Source of the DNA: UBA935 sp031556725
Lineage (GTDB): Bacteria > Bacillota > Clostridia > Lachnospirales > Lachnospiraceae
DNA: 64,000 bases
Reading direction: 5' to 3'
Assembly (NCBI GenBank): GCA_031556725.1
Contig: JAVBSL010000010.1
Location: forward strand, 1-64,000
A program made the position numbers and the translations under genes. Shown one piece after another: positions 15,310-24,960 of the stretch (the first letter of the stretch is position 1; each line of letters starts with the position of its first letter). The notes below the pieces were generated by a model that saw only the letters and a program-made list of their open reading frames with translations, was not told the DNA's origin and ran no database searches.

Positions 15310-17724
15310 CTATTCCACCGTAAAGGGAATTTTTATGGATTCTATATCATTTCCTTCTATAAATAGCACTGCTTCTCCACTTTCTCCCGTGGTCCGCAGG
15401 TAGGTTCCGCCCATTCCACCTTTCAGACTGATGATATCCGGCCCGATCAATCTGACCGGTCCTTGTACCGATAGCTTAAGTGGTTCCTGATAATAGGGCA
15501 GCAGGTTGCCATTTTGATCGGTCATCCGCAACCGGACAGATACTGCTTCATAAGTATTTCCGTTGTGCAAGTACCGAGATCCCGGGATAGCCTGAAGAAC
15601 TTTCTTCGTCACCGGTTCTTTTATCATACTTTTTACCGTCTGACCATCCTTCACTGCCTCGAACCGGTAGGTCGTCACCGTGTCACCCCAGTTTCCAATA
15701 TATTGGTAAAACAGCCGCATGCCATCCTCAAAGGTCATTCCCTGGAATATCATCAGCTTAAGCATTTTCAGTTTATAAGACAAAGGCAAGCTGTTCTGAC
15801 CATACTTTGCTACCGCAAACAATACCTCTTTTATAGCCTCCGCATTTTTTTTACTATAGCCTTCTTCCTTTTCCATCAGTTCTCCCACAAAATCATCCAT
15901 TCTGATGGGGGGATGGGGTAAATGCGGAAACTCCTTCCGGTCGGGATAAAACTCCTTTACAAACTTGTCATTCTTATATACCCGGACTGCATCGGCATTG
16001 GTATAAGCATATACCGCTCCGATGGCTCCGCCCGGATACTCACCGATATTCATTGCCGAACTGATCTCCAGGATCGGCTCTTCCTCTGCCTGACTGGCGT
16101 ATATGAATGCTGCCTGCTTGGGGTTACGGAACATATCCATTACTCCGTGATAACAGATGGCATCGCCGCTGCCGAAATCCTTATGGGTATTGTAGTCAAA
16201 CATGCACCAGCCAAACCCGCCGGCAATATCTTCTTCCCCATAGTAGGCATCCATTACCCGGGCATGACGCAGGGCATGTTCCGTTCGGTGGGCTTCATCA
16301 TCAAAGGGTTTGGTGGGAAACATATGGCCATTATATTCACTGATCAGATAGGCTTTTGACACATCGGAAGTCACTTCTTTCTTAGGGTCAGCCCCCTGAT
16401 TTTTGCCGGTATGGACAAAATCATTATAGGTATACACGTCTTCCAGTAAATTACTCTTTTTTATAAACCGTACCCCGCCGGTAGGACGGGTCGGATCAAG
16501 CCGATGGGCAATGGCATTGGTCCGCCCATAGAACTCATCATCGTCCTGAGACTCATTGATCCGCACTCCCCATAAAATAATAGAAGGGTGATTCCGGTAC
16601 TGTAATACCATTTCCTCGGTCTGCCTTAAGGCAACCTCTTTCCATGCCTCATCACCGATATGCTGCCACCCGGGTATTTCCGTAAACACCAGCAATCCCA
16701 GCCGGTCACAGGCATCGAGAAAAGCATGACTTTGCGGATAATGGGAAGTTCGCACAGCATTCACCTTCAGTTCCCTTTTCAGGATAAGGACATCTTCCGC
16801 CTGCATTCCTTCCGGCATGGCATATCCCACGTATGGATAACTTTGATGCCGATTCAATCCGCGAATCTTTATTTTTATGCCATTTAAGTAAAAACCGTCT
16901 GCTTTAAATTCCGCTGTACGGAAACCAATCACCGTCTCCCTCTCATCCATAAGTATATCGCTGCAATACAAGGTGGTTCGCAGCCTATAAAGACAAGGTG
17001 TCTCCACTGCCCATAACCGGATTCCGGAAGCCATCAGCTCCAGTTCATTCTCTCTTGCAGCAACCTTCTGTGTGGTTTCTCCATTCAGCCCGTCAGTCAG
17101 CTTCTGCCTGATGGTATAACCTTCCGGAATATCACCGATTTCACCATTGCCCAAGGTTATCGTACTTTCCACCCGGCCCCGGTAAAGTCCTTCGGTCTCC
17201 TGTTCCATGGGAGTCGCTCTGGCATATACATCTGCAATCCAAATCTTTTCTTTGATTTCCAGATATACATTACGGTAAACGCCGCCATAAGTCATATAAT
17301 CAATCACATTTCCAAACGGCGGAATGTTAAGTTCCTCCCGACTGTCTACCTGCAGTATCAATTCATTTTCCTGCCCCAGCCGCAAGCCTTCCGTCAGCGA
17401 TAACGTATAGGCGGTATACCCGCCCTCATGCCGGCCCAGCTTCTCACCATTAAGAAAAACCTCTATGACATGCGCAGCTGCTTCGATGGTCATCAGTACT
17501 TCTTTTCCTTCCCACGCCAAATCAGCAGTAAACTTCTTTCGATATCCGCTGATAAAAGAATATTCCGACTCGTCAAAATAGTGGTAGGGCAACTCTGCAT
17601 TGCTGTGGGGAAACTCCACTAGGCAGCCTTCCTCCCCGGCCAACTCCAGTTTTTCGGTTCCCTGATTCCAACGCTTCGTAAATTCCCAGTCCTGATTCCA
17701 ATATAATCTTTTTTCCGGTTTCAT
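15310..17724 (-). CDS. GH2 glycosidase, probable beta-galactosidase
   Basis: The 804-residue protein has the GH2 order: jelly-roll sugar-binding domain, immunoglobulin-like domain, TIM barrel, then C-terminal beta domains. The acid/base is E391 (WGVRINESQ) and the nucleophile E463 (LISEYNGHM); VRTSHYPQS is typical of the family. No signal peptide, so cytoplasmic. Beta-galactosidase is the likeliest activity given the neighbours, but GH2 also contains beta-glucuronidases and mannosidases. The ATG at 17724 overlaps the tetR stop (ATGA) and follows AAAGGGA; an upstream TTG is less likely. Confidence 0.9.
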   Translation of the reverse strand: MKPEKRLYWNQDWEFTKRWNQGTEKLELAGEEGCLVEFPHSNAELPYHYFDESEYSFISGYRKKFTADLAWEGKEVLMTIEAAAHVIEVFLNGEKLGRHEGGYTAYTLSLTEGLRLGQENELILQVDSREELNIPPFGNVIDYMTYGGVYRNVYLEIKEKIWIADVYARATPMEQETEGLYRGRVESTITLGNGEIGDIPEGYTIRQKLTDGLNGETTQKVAARENELELMASGIRLWAVETPCLYRLRTTLYCSDILMDERETVIGFRTAEFKADGFYLNGIKIKIRGLNRHQSYPYVGYAMPEGMQAEDVLILKRELKVNAVRTSHYPQSHAFLDACDRLGLLVFTEIPGWQHIGDEAWKEVALRQTEEMVLQYRNHPSIILWGVRINESQDDDEFYGRTNAIAHRLDPTRPTGGVRFIKKSNLLEDVYTYNDFVHTGKNQGADPKKEVTSDVSKAYLISEYNGHMFPTKPFDDEAHRTEHALRHARVMDAYYGEEDIAGGFGWCMFDYNTHKDFGSGDAICYHGVMDMFRNPKQAAFIYASQAEEEPILEISSAMNIGEYPGGAIGAVYAYTNADAVRVYKNDKFVKEFYPDRKEFPHLPHPPIRMDDFVGELMEKEEGYSKKNAEAIKEVLFAVAKYGQNSLPLSYKLKMLKLMIFQGMTFEDGMRLFYQYIGNWGDTVTTYRFEAVKDGQTVKSMIKEPVTKKVLQAIPGSRYLHNGNTYEAVSVRLRMTDQNGNLLPYYQEPLKLSVQGPVRLIGPDIISLKGGMGGTYLRTTGESGEAVLFIEGNDIESIKIPFTVE

Positions 17725-18275
17725 ACGCAAATCCCTTTCACTAAAATAGATGCCATTTCATCCATTGCCTGCTCATAACTGATATCCTGATCCACCAATA
17801 CCGACTTTTGAAAAAACTGTTCAATGGTTCCCTCCACCATGGTTTTAAATATATATACATTGATGGGCCTGATCCGCTGTTCGGCAATGGCCCGATTTAA
17901 CAGGGCAAAGGTCGGTTCCCAATCATTTTCCAGCCGCTTTTCCACCTTTTTATAAACCTTAGGGTATTTTTCCCGAAGCAGATATACCTGCCGTAAGTTA
18001 ATTTCTTTGTATTGCTCGGGAAGGACTACGATCAGTTTCTGGATTTTTTCGATAATATCCAGGTTTTCGTCTTCCAACACCTTCCTTTCGGCATCTTTAA
18101 TGGCTCCAAAACAATAATCAACCATGGCAAAAAACAATTCCTGCTTATCTTCAAATACCGTATATAAAGTTTTTTTGCTCATGGATAAACGTTTAGCCAA
18201 ATCATCCATGGTAAACTTCAACCCCTTTTCATTAAAAGCATCAACTGCTGCTGCCAGAATCTTTTCTTTCATCAT
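17721..18275 (-). CDS. TetR-family regulator of the galactoside operon
   Basis: A 184-residue TetR-type regulator: N-terminal helix-turn-helix (FTMDDLAKRLSMSKKTLYTVFEDKQELF, about 20-48) and an all-helical ligand-binding C-terminal domain. It is the first gene of the operon and overlaps the GH2 gene by 4 bases. An inverted repeat in its promoter region suggests that it represses its own operon until a ligand, perhaps a galactoside or breakdown product, releases it. TetR control of glycosidase operons is less common than LacI or AraC control. Confidence 0.9.
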   Translation of the reverse strand: MMKEKILAAAVDAFNEKGLKFTMDDLAKRLSMSKKTLYTVFEDKQELFFAMVDYCFGAIKDAERKVLEDENLDIIEKIQKLIVVLPEQYKEINLRQVYLLREKYPKVYKKVEKRLENDWEPTFALLNRAIAEQRIRPINVYIFKTMVEGTIEQFFQKSVLVDQDISYEQAMDEMASILVKGICV

Positions 18276-18297
18276 TTACTACCTCTTTTTATTGTTT

Positions 18298-18325
18298 GGA
18301 AACTGCTTTTGTGTATTTAGTTTCC
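18298..18325. promoter_or_regulatory. Candidate TetR operator and promoter
   Basis: The perfect inverted repeat GGAAACT-N14-AGTTTCC begins 23 bases upstream of the tetR start. On the minus strand TTGGTA and TAAATA lie 18 bases apart, with one repeat arm between them and the other just downstream, where a repressor would block initiation. Confidence 0.5.
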
Positions 18326-18497
18326 TTATCTATATATTACCAAAATAATTCATTTGATAATATGGAAAAATAAAACAAAAAGAAGAATATAATTTTAGTA
18401 AAAATGCCCGGCATATTTCCTCTTTCATTTTACTGTCAAGAGTGATATTATAGTACAGACTATTATATTTCATACTATATTATTTTCGGAGGCGCTT

Positions 18498-19859
18498 ATG
18501 AACAATTTCATTGATCGCAAGAATGAATTGCAATTTTTAAATAGTGAATATAACAAGCCGGAATCTTCCCTGGTTATCGTGTATGGTCGAAGGCGAACCG
18601 GTAAAACTACCATGATATCAAAGTTTATGGAAGAAAAGGACGGTATTTATTTTTTAGCTACAGAAGAGTCAGAAAAAATGAATAAAAAACACTTTACTTC
18701 TCTTGTATTAGAATACACAAATACAAGTTATGATATAACATTTCCTGAATGGGAAGATATCTTTAAATATATATTGGAAAAGAAAAAAAAGCCTTTAATT
18801 CTTATTGATGAATTTCAGTACCTTGGCAAAGAAAATGAAGCCTTTCCATCAATCTTTCAGCGGATTTGGGATACTTACCTGAAAAAATCAAATACTATGG
18901 TTATTCTCTGCGGTTCTCTTATTACCATGATGGAATCTCAGACTCTAAGTTATAGCAGCCCGCTTTATGGTCGGCGAACCGGACAAATTAAGCTAAAACA
19001 TATTCCTTTTTCTTTTTATAATGCATTTATGCCGGAAAAAACTTACGAAGAATTAGTTGAAAGATACGCCGTTACCGGAGGAGTCCCTAAATATATCGAA
19101 CTTTTTCGAGACCAAAAGGATATCTATGAAGCCATTGAAAATACGATTTTAGACAGCAATCTATTCTTATATAGCGAGCCGGAATTTCTGCTAAAGAGTG
19201 AAGTAAAGGATGTCGGAACCTATTTCTCCATCATCCGTACCATTGCCGATGGTGCACATCGTATCGGAGAAATTGCAGCACGCCTTGAAACATCCCAGAG
19301 CACATTAACATATTATTTAAAAACATTGATTGATTTAGATATTTTGTATCGTGAAGTTCCGGTTACTGAAACACATCCGGAAAAGAGTAAAAAAGGAATT
19401 TACCAAATCCATGATAATTATTTGCGCTTTTGGTTTCGCTTTGTCTATCCATATAAAGACCAACTGGAAATAGGTAATAAAGCATATGTTATGAATAAAA
19501 TAACCTCAAACTTTATTGACAGCCATGTGAGTTACGCTTACGAAGATATTTGCCGGAAACAATTGTTAGCCTCGCCCACTTTTAACCTTACCAAAGTCGG
19601 AAGATACTGGGATAAGGATATTGAAATCGATATTGTCGGAATTCATGAGGAAGAAAAATTAATTGTTTTTGGCGAATGTAAATATTGGAAAGGTAAAGTT
19701 GGCTTAAATGTTCTTCAACAACTTATTGAAAAAAGCAATTCCGTGAACTGGAATCTGGAGAATCGAAAAAACCACTTTATTCTCTTTTCCATACATGGCT
19801 TTTCTGATGAATTAATTGAATATCAGAAACATCACAATAATGTTTATTTATTGCAATAA
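18498..19859 (+). CDS. AAA ATPase with DUF234/nuclease-like C-terminal domain
   Basis: A 453-residue protein of the archaeal-type ATPase group. It has Walker A GRRRTGKTT (about 30-38) and Walker B LILIDEFQ, then a winged-helix segment (HRIGEIAARLETSQSTLTYYLKTL). The C-terminal domain carries D-IEIDIVG...FGECKYWKG, which fits a PD-(D/E)xK nuclease core. Such genes are frequent in anaerobes, often solitary, and their cellular role is unknown. It is divergent from the galactoside operon, with GGAGG before the ATG. Confidence 0.85.
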   Translation: MNNFIDRKNELQFLNSEYNKPESSLVIVYGRRRTGKTTMISKFMEEKDGIYFLATEESEKMNKKHFTSLVLEYTNTSYDITFPEWEDIFKYILEKKKKPLILIDEFQYLGKENEAFPSIFQRIWDTYLKKSNTMVILCGSLITMMESQTLSYSSPLYGRRTGQIKLKHIPFSFYNAFMPEKTYEELVERYAVTGGVPKYIELFRDQKDIYEAIENTILDSNLFLYSEPEFLLKSEVKDVGTYFSIIRTIADGAHRIGEIAARLETSQSTLTYYLKTLIDLDILYREVPVTETHPEKSKKGIYQIHDNYLRFWFRFVYPYKDQLEIGNKAYVMNKITSNFIDSHVSYAYEDICRKQLLASPTFNLTKVGRYWDKDIEIDIVGIHEEEKLIVFGECKYWKGKVGLNVLQQLIEKSNSVNWNLENRKNHFILFSIHGFSDELIEYQKHHNNVYLLQ

Positions 19860-19934
19860 TCCTAATATTTGACAAATTATTAGTTGAGAGATAATATTAT
19901 GTTTGTTAAATAAATAGCAAAGAAGGTAATGTTT

Positions 19935-21299
19935 ATGACAGAAAATAACAGTAACTATGACCTTGGCAGCGGCAGTATCGGTAAACATCTATTTCGTTTA
20001 GCTCTTCCCGCGGTTGCCGCTCAGTTGGTAAATGTTTTATACAACATGGTTGACCGGATTTATGTGGGACGGATTCCCGGCACCGGTGCTCAGGCTTTGA
20101 CCGGTTTGGGGGTATGTATGCCCATTATCCTGATTATCTCCGCCTTTGCCGCATTAGCCGGAATGGGAGGAGCGCCCCTGGCATCTATTGCCATGGGTCA
20201 AGATAAAAAAGAAGATGCCGAAAAAATCTTAGGAAACTGTACCTTCTTATTAATTGTTATCAGTATTATCCTGACTGCCTTTTTCCTATACTTTTCACGT
20301 CCTTTCCTGATGCTGTTTGGGGCCAGCGATAACACCATTGAATATGCCTACTCCTATATGCAGATTTATACCTGCGGTACGATTTTTGTTCAGCTTGCTT
20401 TGGGATTAAATGTTTTTGTAACCGCTCAGGGATTTTCCAAGAACAGTATGTATACGGTACTGATTGGTGCTGTTTTAAACATTATTTTAGATCCCATCTT
20501 TATCTTTGGCTTTGGCATGGGGGTACGGGGAGCCGCACTGGCTACTATCATTTCGCAGGGTGTATCCGCACTTTATGTTATTTGGTTTTTAACCGGTAAA
20601 AAGACTATTTTAAAAATAAAAAAAGAGAACCTGATTCCAAGTCCTCGTGTTTTCCTGCCATGCCTTTCCCTCGGTCTGGCACCTTTTATCATGCAATTTA
20701 CCGAAAGTATCATATCGGTTTGCTTTAATGCTTCCCTGTTAAAATACGGTGGAGACATTGCCGTCGGTGCCATGACCATTTTAGCAACAATTATGCAGTT
20801 TTCCATTTTGCCCCTGATGGGCTTGACCCAGGGTGCACAGCCGCTAATCAGTTATAACTTTGGTGCCGAGAATACCGAACGGGTCAGAAAAGCTTTCCGC
20901 CTCCTGCTGCGCACAGCCATAATATATTCTACTGTTGTCTGGCTGGCCGCTATGTTTATACCCAAGGTTTTGGTTGGCATCTTTACTGTTGATCCCGATC
21001 TGATGTCCTACTCGATTTGGGCCCTTCGTATCTATATGGCTGTTTCGCTTCTCTTTAGCATCCAGATTGTCTGTCAGCAGACCTTTATTGCGCTGGGTAA
21101 TTCCAAAGTCTCGGTTTTTCTGGCTTTGTTGCGAAAAGTATTTCTGCTGATTCCGCTGATTTTTATATTGCCCCTGTTCTTTACCGATCAGGTTATGGCG
21201 GTATTCCTTGCCGAACCTGTAGCTGATTTTATTGCCGTCTGCACCACTGCGATAATGTTTATGGCAAAGTCTAATCTTAAAGTCAAAAAACCAGCATAA
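19935..21299 (+). CDS. MATE-family efflux transporter
   Basis: A 454-residue, 12-helix membrane protein of the MATE family (opening GKHLFRLALPAVAAQLVNVLYNMVDRIYVG). These transporters export drugs or cationic metabolites using Na+ or H+. The second of two nearby ATGs is chosen because AGAAGG lies eight bases before it. It is probably transcribed alone; the substrate cannot be inferred from the sequence. Confidence 0.93.
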   Translation: MTENNSNYDLGSGSIGKHLFRLALPAVAAQLVNVLYNMVDRIYVGRIPGTGAQALTGLGVCMPIILIISAFAALAGMGGAPLASIAMGQDKKEDAEKILGNCTFLLIVISIILTAFFLYFSRPFLMLFGASDNTIEYAYSYMQIYTCGTIFVQLALGLNVFVTAQGFSKNSMYTVLIGAVLNIILDPIFIFGFGMGVRGAALATIISQGVSALYVIWFLTGKKTILKIKKENLIPSPRVFLPCLSLGLAPFIMQFTESIISVCFNASLLKYGGDIAVGAMTILATIMQFSILPLMGLTQGAQPLISYNFGAENTERVRKAFRLLLRTAIIYSTVVWLAAMFIPKVLVGIFTVDPDLMSYSIWALRIYMAVSLLFSIQIVCQQTFIALGNSKVSVFLALLRKVFLLIPLIFILPLFFTDQVMAVFLAEPVADFIAVCTTAIMFMAKSNLKVKKPA

Positions 21300-21305
21300 A
21301 CACTG

Positions 21306-21425
21306 TTAGCAATATACTATTTTACGAATAGTTTCTATACTAAGGGCATATTCCTCGGATAATTGTTCCAGGCTTACGCCCTTAGTATATTTATAGTGAA
21401 TCTCTTCATTACGCTGTTTATAATA
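21306..21425 (-). pseudogene. Relic of a CD3324-type helix-turn-helix protein C-terminus
   Basis: Read on the minus strand, this stretch gives YKQRNEEIHYKYTKG, then SLEQLSEEYALSIETIRKIVY and a stop. That is the C-terminal helix-turn-helix of small Mor/CD3324-like regulators. It has no start of its own and follows the truncated nucleotidyltransferase fragment in a +1 frame, so it is a fused remnant. Confidence 0.6.
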
Positions 21426-21765
21426 CACCTTTGCCCTCGAACCGCTCCGTATCAGCCGGCGTCCGACTGTAAAGGATCTTGGCATTTCCCAGACAAAGAG
21501 TTACCCGGTCATTCAGGTCTGCGGTTTGTTCCGTCCGTTCCCATGAGCGGGGATAAAGGTCATGACCGATGCCCTCCAGGATAAAGGTCTGACTTAGCTC
21601 ATAACCCCGTTCGGTTGCCGGAACGAAATAGTCAAAGCAAAGGCCGTGACCGTCATTGTTGACCTCATGTCCTTCCACGGCCACAAGCAGTGCAATATCC
21701 TCCGGATATTCTTTTTTAATTTTATTAATTGCCCAATCGGTTAATTGGTTTGATGTATGATTCAT
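21418..21765 (-). pseudogene. Truncated nucleotidyltransferase-like gene
   Basis: The 115 residues resemble the N-terminal half of a Pol-beta-type nucleotidyltransferase family protein (TDWAINKIKKEYPEDIALLVAVEGHEV, then DFYFVP-like CFDYFVPATERGYELSQTF). The family's GSxxxG...D-x-D signature is degraded: VEGHEVNNDGHGLCFDYF has no clear GS. The reading frame ends exactly where the helix-turn-helix relic begins, so about half the expected protein is missing. It has a ribosome-binding site (AAAGGGCGG) but is probably non-functional. Confidence 0.6.
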
Positions 21766-21895
21766 ATAGTACCGCCCTTTCTTTTATAAAATTTTATAAC
21801 AGCTGCTGTTACTATCATTATAAAGGGCGGCACCATATAAATAAATACCAAGAATAGTTATAAGATTTCATTACTTAGGAAACGATGTACTAGGT

Positions 21896-22666
21896 TCAAT
21901 AGTCCGTAATTTCATATGCCGGATAGTCATGCTCATAATGATATCCCAGCTTTTCTGCCAATCCTACTGACCACTTGTTCTGAGCATCCCAACTGGGATA
22001 TAAATTCCGCTTTAAGCATTCTAAGATTAATCCGGCTCCACAAGCATAAGCCAGTCCCTGTCGGCGGTACGCTTCCTTTGTGCCAATCTCTATCTCAATC
22101 CCGCCACGATAGGAAGAATAGGATGAAGCTCCGGAAACCGGTTCTCCGTCCTTTAATATCGCAACTCCCAGCCCCAGTTTCGCATACTTCTGATAATCAG
22201 AATAGTTAGCCACAAAATCTTTGCTCCAGGCATTGGCAAGGCAATAATTATAAATATTCTCATCAATCAGCTGCAAAGAGTATGCAGAGTCTAAAGATGC
22301 CACAATCTGTTCTAACTTTTCCTGTTTAAAGTCTTCGCCGCCTTTTCTTATTGCATAACGCATCACTTTCCTGGACCGCTCCCCATAGCAAGTCTCAATC
22401 AGACTTCCCCACTCGTCATTGGATGGAACCATAATAATAAAATCCTGTTGGGTATCAACGGGCTTATATTGTACCAGCTCCCGCTTAGGCGTTCCTGCAA
22501 AATAGCAGAAGTCTCCTAAAACAGCCATGGCCGCCATGGGATACTTTGGATCATCCGCATATATACTTCCCATAACCTGCTGCAAACAAGACCAAATCAC
22601 GGTTTCCTGCCAATCGCCAAAAATATGTTTTACCTTTTCTGTATTTGTTATCCTATGAATCATCAT
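21896..22666 (-). CDS. GNAT acetyltransferase (PF12746-type)
   Basis: A 256-residue acetyltransferase of the two-domain GNAT_acetyltran type. The C-terminal GNAT core has the acetyl-CoA loop YRRQGLAYACGAG (about 210-222) followed by LILECLKRNLYPSWDAQNKWSVGLAEKLGY. The substrate is unknown; such genes are common single-gene accessories in Clostridia. It lies alone, convergent to the MATE gene across the relic. Confidence 0.88.
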   Translation of the reverse strand: MMIHRITNTEKVKHIFGDWQETVIWSCLQQVMGSIYADDPKYPMAAMAVLGDFCYFAGTPKRELVQYKPVDTQQDFIIMVPSNDEWGSLIETCYGERSRKVMRYAIRKGGEDFKQEKLEQIVASLDSAYSLQLIDENIYNYCLANAWSKDFVANYSDYQKYAKLGLGVAILKDGEPVSGASSYSSYRGGIEIEIGTKEAYRRQGLAYACGAGLILECLKRNLYPSWDAQNKWSVGLAEKLGYHYEHDYPAYEITDY

Positions 22667-22796
22667 TTTCTCCCTTCAACATTTGAAATATTATAACACA
22701 TTATTTCTTCGTAGCAATATATATCGAAAATCGCGCAATTAATAGCAAGTTTCGTCTGTTACTTAGCAATTTTTGTTAAGCTTTTAGTAGCCTTCA

Positions 22797-22825
22797 TTGT
22801 TAAAATGTAGTTAGGGGTTTATAAA
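22797..22825 (+). promoter_or_regulatory. Promoter of the xylanase-chemoreceptor operon
   Basis: TTGTTA and TATAAA are separated by 17 bases, 30 bases upstream of the xylanase ATG, which itself follows AGGGAGG. No clear catabolite-repression site is visible next to it. Confidence 0.55.
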
Positions 22826-22854
22826 ATTATATATGAATATAAGGGAGGTTTCTT

Positions 22855-24945
22855 ATGAAACGTAATGCGCTGCAACAATGTTTTTGTCGTACCGCCATTT
22901 TTTTATTGCTTGGCTGTATGACCGGATGTTCATCACAGAATTCTGCTTCAGAGGGCACTTTAAGTTCGGAAGATACTTTGGTTACGGAAGTTGCTCCGGT
23001 TTCAGAAAGTGTCTCAGGTATTCCTGCCATTAACGAAAATTTTGAAGGGGACTCACATCTTGCTATTCCCAGAGGCGACACTGTCCTGGAGATAATTCCT
23101 GATGGTGTTAATAATTCCAATGCTTTAAAAATCAGCAACCGAACAGATTCCTGGAATGGTGTCAACTTTGAAGCAGATGCTTTTCGGGGTAACAGCATCA
23201 AAGTAAATGCTGCTATCAAAAGCGCCGGTCCTGCTACCAGAATATCCATTCAATATGATGTGGATGGCAACACCACCTACAATTGGATTGTCAGTGTCGC
23301 AACCGGCTCAGATTCTTTCATAACCGCCAACGGCGCTTATGATGTTCCCGGCAATGCCGAAAATATTATAATCTATATAGAAGGAGATACTCTAGATGAT
23401 ATCTTCTTAGATAACTTTACTGCGGAAATCGATGGTACTTATATTGCTCCTGATGCCATTGCCGCTCCCGCTTCCGTTGACATCTCCGCTTATCCCTCCT
23501 TAAAGAATCTTTATGAAGACTATTTTCATATGGGCGTGGCTATAAACCCGGCCATTGTTTCTAATGAAAATTTTTCATCACTGGTATGTTCTCAATTTGA
23601 TAGTATCACTCTTGAAAATAATCTAAAGCCGGAAAGTATTATCGATAAAGAGGCTACTCTTGCTGACTTAGATGCCAACCGCTCTCAGCTCGTCCTGGAT
23701 TTCACCACCGCTAAAGCAGAGTTGGATTGGGCCGCTTCACAAGGCATGACCATACGCGGGCATACTCTTATTTGGCACAGCCAGACGCCTAACTGGATTT
23801 TCTACAAGGATTATGATATCAACGGGGAGTTGGCTGATCGGACATTAATGCTTACCCGTATGGAAAACTATATAAAAGATGTCTTTGCTTGGGCCGATAC
23901 CAACTACCCCGGACTCTTTTCGGCATGGGATATTGTTAACGAAGCCATTGCCGATAATGGCGGCTTAAGGGACTCCCTGTGGCGTCAGACCATCGGAGAT
24001 GACTATATTGAGCAGGCTTTTGCTTTTGCCAGAAAATATGCTCCCGCAGACATAGAACTATTTTATAATGATTATAATTCGTATCAGGGTCTCAAGCAGG
24101 GATATATTATTGAAGTGTTGGAACCCATTGCTGCTGCCGGTAATCTGGATGGGGTCGGGATGCAGGGACATATCAGCACTTCCGTTAAACCGGAACTATT
24201 TATCAAAGCCCTTGAAAAATATGCTAATCAGCTGAACGTTGTCATTCACGTAACCGAATTGGATATCGTAATGCCCAATACCCCAGCTGCCGAGTACGAC
24301 CAGGGTGCTTATCATCAAAATTTATTTAGCACTTTTATAGAAGCAAAAAAAGCGGGAATTCCCCTTGAAAGCGTCTCCTTCTGGGGCTTAACCGATACTT
24401 TATCCTGGAAATCCAACGACAAACCTTTACTCTTCCGCGGGGACTTAAGTGCCAAACCAGCCTTCTACGGTGTAACTTATGCAATTACCGGTGAATCTTT
24501 AGAAGCACCCTCCCTTCCGGAAGCGGATTTAAGCCCTATCGAAGAAGATTTTGAAGGCTCATCTCATCTGGCCGTTCCTCGCGGTGATGCTTCGCTTAAA
24601 GTGGTAACAGATGAATCCCAAAACGGTGAGCACAGTCTTCTGATCTACAATCGCAAAGAAAACTGGAATGGCGGCATGATTGATATTACTAATTTTAAAG
24701 GTCACACCATTACATTCAGTGCCTATGTAAAAACTGCTTCACCTACCGCTAAAATATCCGCTAATATTGACGGTGTATGGCCCAATCTGGTAGTTAACGA
24801 TACCAGTAGCGGTGACTGGGTACTTTTTGAGGGTACATATCTTGTCCCCGATGACGTGATCGCAATCGAACTTTACTTTGAAACAGAAGATACCACAGAC
24901 ATTTATGTTGATAACATTACCATTAAACTTGCTGACGAGTCGTAA
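22855..24945 (+). CDS. Lipoprotein endo-1,4-beta-xylanase, CBM-GH10-CBM
   Basis: The enzyme cleaves internal beta-1,4 bonds of xylan at the cell surface. Residues 1-25 form a lipoprotein signal (LLLGCMTGCSS) that anchors it to the membrane. Domains follow as: carbohydrate-binding module of CBM4/9/22 type (about 60-200), GH10 barrel (about 215-545) with acid/base E363 (WDIVNEAI) and nucleophile E468 (VTELDI), and a second related binding module (about 560-696). The two modules share FEG-SHLA-PRGD and WNG motifs, indicating an internal duplication. It sits 15 bases before the chemoreceptor gene, so the two are probably co-transcribed. Confidence 0.95.
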   Translation: MKRNALQQCFCRTAIFLLLGCMTGCSSQNSASEGTLSSEDTLVTEVAPVSESVSGIPAINENFEGDSHLAIPRGDTVLEIIPDGVNNSNALKISNRTDSWNGVNFEADAFRGNSIKVNAAIKSAGPATRISIQYDVDGNTTYNWIVSVATGSDSFITANGAYDVPGNAENIIIYIEGDTLDDIFLDNFTAEIDGTYIAPDAIAAPASVDISAYPSLKNLYEDYFHMGVAINPAIVSNENFSSLVCSQFDSITLENNLKPESIIDKEATLADLDANRSQLVLDFTTAKAELDWAASQGMTIRGHTLIWHSQTPNWIFYKDYDINGELADRTLMLTRMENYIKDVFAWADTNYPGLFSAWDIVNEAIADNGGLRDSLWRQTIGDDYIEQAFAFARKYAPADIELFYNDYNSYQGLKQGYIIEVLEPIAAAGNLDGVGMQGHISTSVKPELFIKALEKYANQLNVVIHVTELDIVMPNTPAAEYDQGAYHQNLFSTFIEAKKAGIPLESVSFWGLTDTLSWKSNDKPLLFRGDLSAKPAFYGVTYAITGESLEAPSLPEADLSPIEEDFEGSSHLAVPRGDASLKVVTDESQNGEHSLLIYNRKENWNGGMIDITNFKGHTITFSAYVKTASPTAKISANIDGVWPNLVVNDTSSGDWVLFEGTYLVPDDVIAIELYFETEDTTDIYVDNITIKLADES

Positions 24946-24960
24946 GATGGAGGTCGTACT

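Noticed and set aside
21772..21830. Inverted repeat CCGCCCTTT/AAAGGGCGG as an attenuator hairpin
   Set aside because: One arm overlaps the presumed -10 box of the relic gene, so it would not be in the transcript; the arms partly reflect the ribosome-binding site.
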